DNA of 64,000 bases, from positions 1-64,000 of the forward strand of contig NZ_LR698973.1 in the NCBI RefSeq assembly GCF_902381825.1. The letters run 5' to 3'. The notes beneath the pieces are model-generated. The model searched no databases. It was not told where the DNA came from and worked only from the letters and a program-made list of their open reading frames with translations. Every line of letters starts with the position of its first letter. Position 1 is the stretch's first letter. Positions 63,146-64,000 of this stretch are shown piece after piece. A program made the translations under genes and the position numbers. The DNA is from Pseudocoprococcus catus. GTDB taxonomy: Bacteria; Bacillota; Clostridia; Lachnospirales; Lachnospiraceae.

Positions 63146-64000
63146 ATGAGTCGGTCTTATGAAATAGATATGTGCCATGGACCGTTATTTGGAAAAATTA
63201 TTCGTTTTTCAATTCCATTAATGTTGTCCGGCATTTTACAGCTGCTTTTTAATGCAGCGGATATTATAGTTGTTGGGCGGTTTGTGGGTCCGACAGCTCT
63301 GGCAGCAGTAGGATCCACCAGTTCATTGATCAATCTGCTGATTAATCTGTTTATCGGATTTTCTGTGGGTGCCAATGTTCTTGTGGCCCGTTTTCATGGT
63401 GCCGGAAGAGATGATGAAGTGAATGAAACGGTACATACAGCTATTACTCTTAGCATGGTCAGTGGTATTTTTCTGTTGATTCTTGGCGTGACTGTGACAA
63501 GAACACTTCTGATCTGGATGGGGTCACCGGATGATGTTCTGGATCAGTCCAGTTTGTATCTGAAGATTTATTTTCTGGCCATGCCGGCGACACTGCTGTA
63601 TAATTTCGGCAGTTCTATCCTTCGTGCAGTGGGAGATACGAAAAGGCCGCTGTTCTATTTGGTGACGGCAGGGGTTATTAATGTTTGCTTTAATCTGTTT
63701 TTTGTTATTGTTTGTCATCTGGGTGTAGCAGGTGTCGGACTGGCAACGGTGATTGCGGAGTATATCTCTGCGGCATTGATCATTCGCTGCCTGATGAGAA
63801 GCCAGGGATGCTGCCATCTGGATCTGCATCAGCTGGGAATTGTAAAAGGTAAATTGCGTCAGATCATGCAGATCGGTCTTCCGGCGGGGATGCAGGGTGT
63901 CGTTTTTTCACTATCCAATGTATTGATTCAGTCATCCATCAATTCCTTTGGTTCCACGGCCATGGCAGGCAATACGGCCTCTATGAATATCGAAAACTTT
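63146..64000 (+). CDS. MATE-family multidrug exporter (partial)
   Basis: 285 codons, cut by the window end; full members have about 450. It begins MSRSYEIDMCHGPLFGKIIR. At least seven hydrophobic segments are visible, with ADIIVVGRFVGPTALAAVGS, the conserved N-lobe block, and FGSSILRAVGDTKRPL, typical of MATE proteins. It is a membrane antiporter that exports organic cations or drugs using sodium or protons. It is divergent from the MarR gene, which may repress it. RBS AAAGGAG. The frame is open to the last base. Confidence 0.92.
   Translation, partial: MSRSYEIDMCHGPLFGKIIRFSIPLMLSGILQLLFNAADIIVVGRFVGPTALAAVGSTSSLINLLINLFIGFSVGANVLVARFHGAGRDDEVNETVHTAITLSMVSGIFLLILGVTVTRTLLIWMGSPDDVLDQSSLYLKIYFLAMPATLLYNFGSSILRAVGDTKRPLFYLVTAGVINVCFNLFFVIVCHLGVAGVGLATVIAEYISAALIIRCLMRSQGCCHLDLHQLGIVKGKLRQIMQIGLPAGMQGVVFSLSNVLIQSSINSFGSTAMAGNTASMNIENF

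Overview
The window reads as a chromosomal segment of a low-to-mid GC Gram-positive anaerobe of the Clostridia, most likely a gut Lachnospiraceae. This rests on AGGAGG-type ribosome sites, lipoprotein-type substrate-binding proteins, a glycyl-radical enzyme remnant, an FtsEX/CtpA/M23 wall-growth set and an uncharacterised clostridial DUF gene. No tRNA or rRNA gene was recognised. The family placement is inference; no species is claimed.

Layout. 1-7.6 kb: a DUF2156 remnant, then a purine operon (BMP-type nucleoside-binding lipoprotein, ABC ATPase, two permeases, MerR regulator, guanine deaminase) behind a MerR-type promoter with a 19-bp spacer. 7.6-15.3 kb: a decayed Uma2 gene, then a complete type II-A CRISPR-Cas locus: divergent tracrRNA, cas9, cas1, cas2, csn2, a short leader and an array of 15 intact repeats. 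15.3-20.2 kb: an Mrr-type restriction endonuclease, ArsC-like and transglutaminase-like proteins, an SH3/3D secreted protein, a PrpR/PAS remnant and an aldo/keto reductase. 20.3-25.8 kb: trkA-trkH potassium uptake, galK-galE and a DUF1292 gene. 25.9-32.2 kb: a second BMP-type ABC operon with a probable attenuated leader, a DUF4299-like gene and a long palindromic element. 32.2-37.4 kb: a LysR regulator divergent from modABC, then a threonine aldolase. 37.5-47.9 kb: an M23 hydrolase, an SDR, csoR divergent from a copA-copZ fusion, a second long palindromic element, a CdaR/PucR regulator, ftsE-ftsX and a CtpA protease. 47.9-56.8 kb: an NCS2 purine permease, then uvrB-uvrA, interrupted by a roughly 2-kb AT-rich cassette. 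56.9-64 kb: a SWIM/SNF2 helicase, truncated glycyl-radical and CoA-transferase genes, a YczE-cytidylate-kinase fusion under a MarR regulator, and the start of a MATE exporter.

How the genes work together. Purine salvage is a theme: two nucleoside ABC systems, guanine deaminase and an NCS2 permease. Defence is the second: the CRISPR locus plus Mrr, and a cassette encoding a TIR-domain protein and a DUF1016 (YhcG-type) nuclease sitting between a truncated 5' copy of uvrB and a complete uvrB. The first 286 bp of uvrB is duplicated on either side of the cassette. A near-consensus LexA box lies upstream of the first copy. The order uvrB'-TIR-YhcG-uvrB-uvrA, all in one direction, is the most unusual arrangement in the window and the best candidate for an undescribed system.

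Regulation visible in the sequence includes MerR, CsoR and MarR operators. All three substrate-binding-protein genes are followed by a hairpin with a T tract before the next transporter gene. Several promoters are followed almost at once by hairpin terminators.
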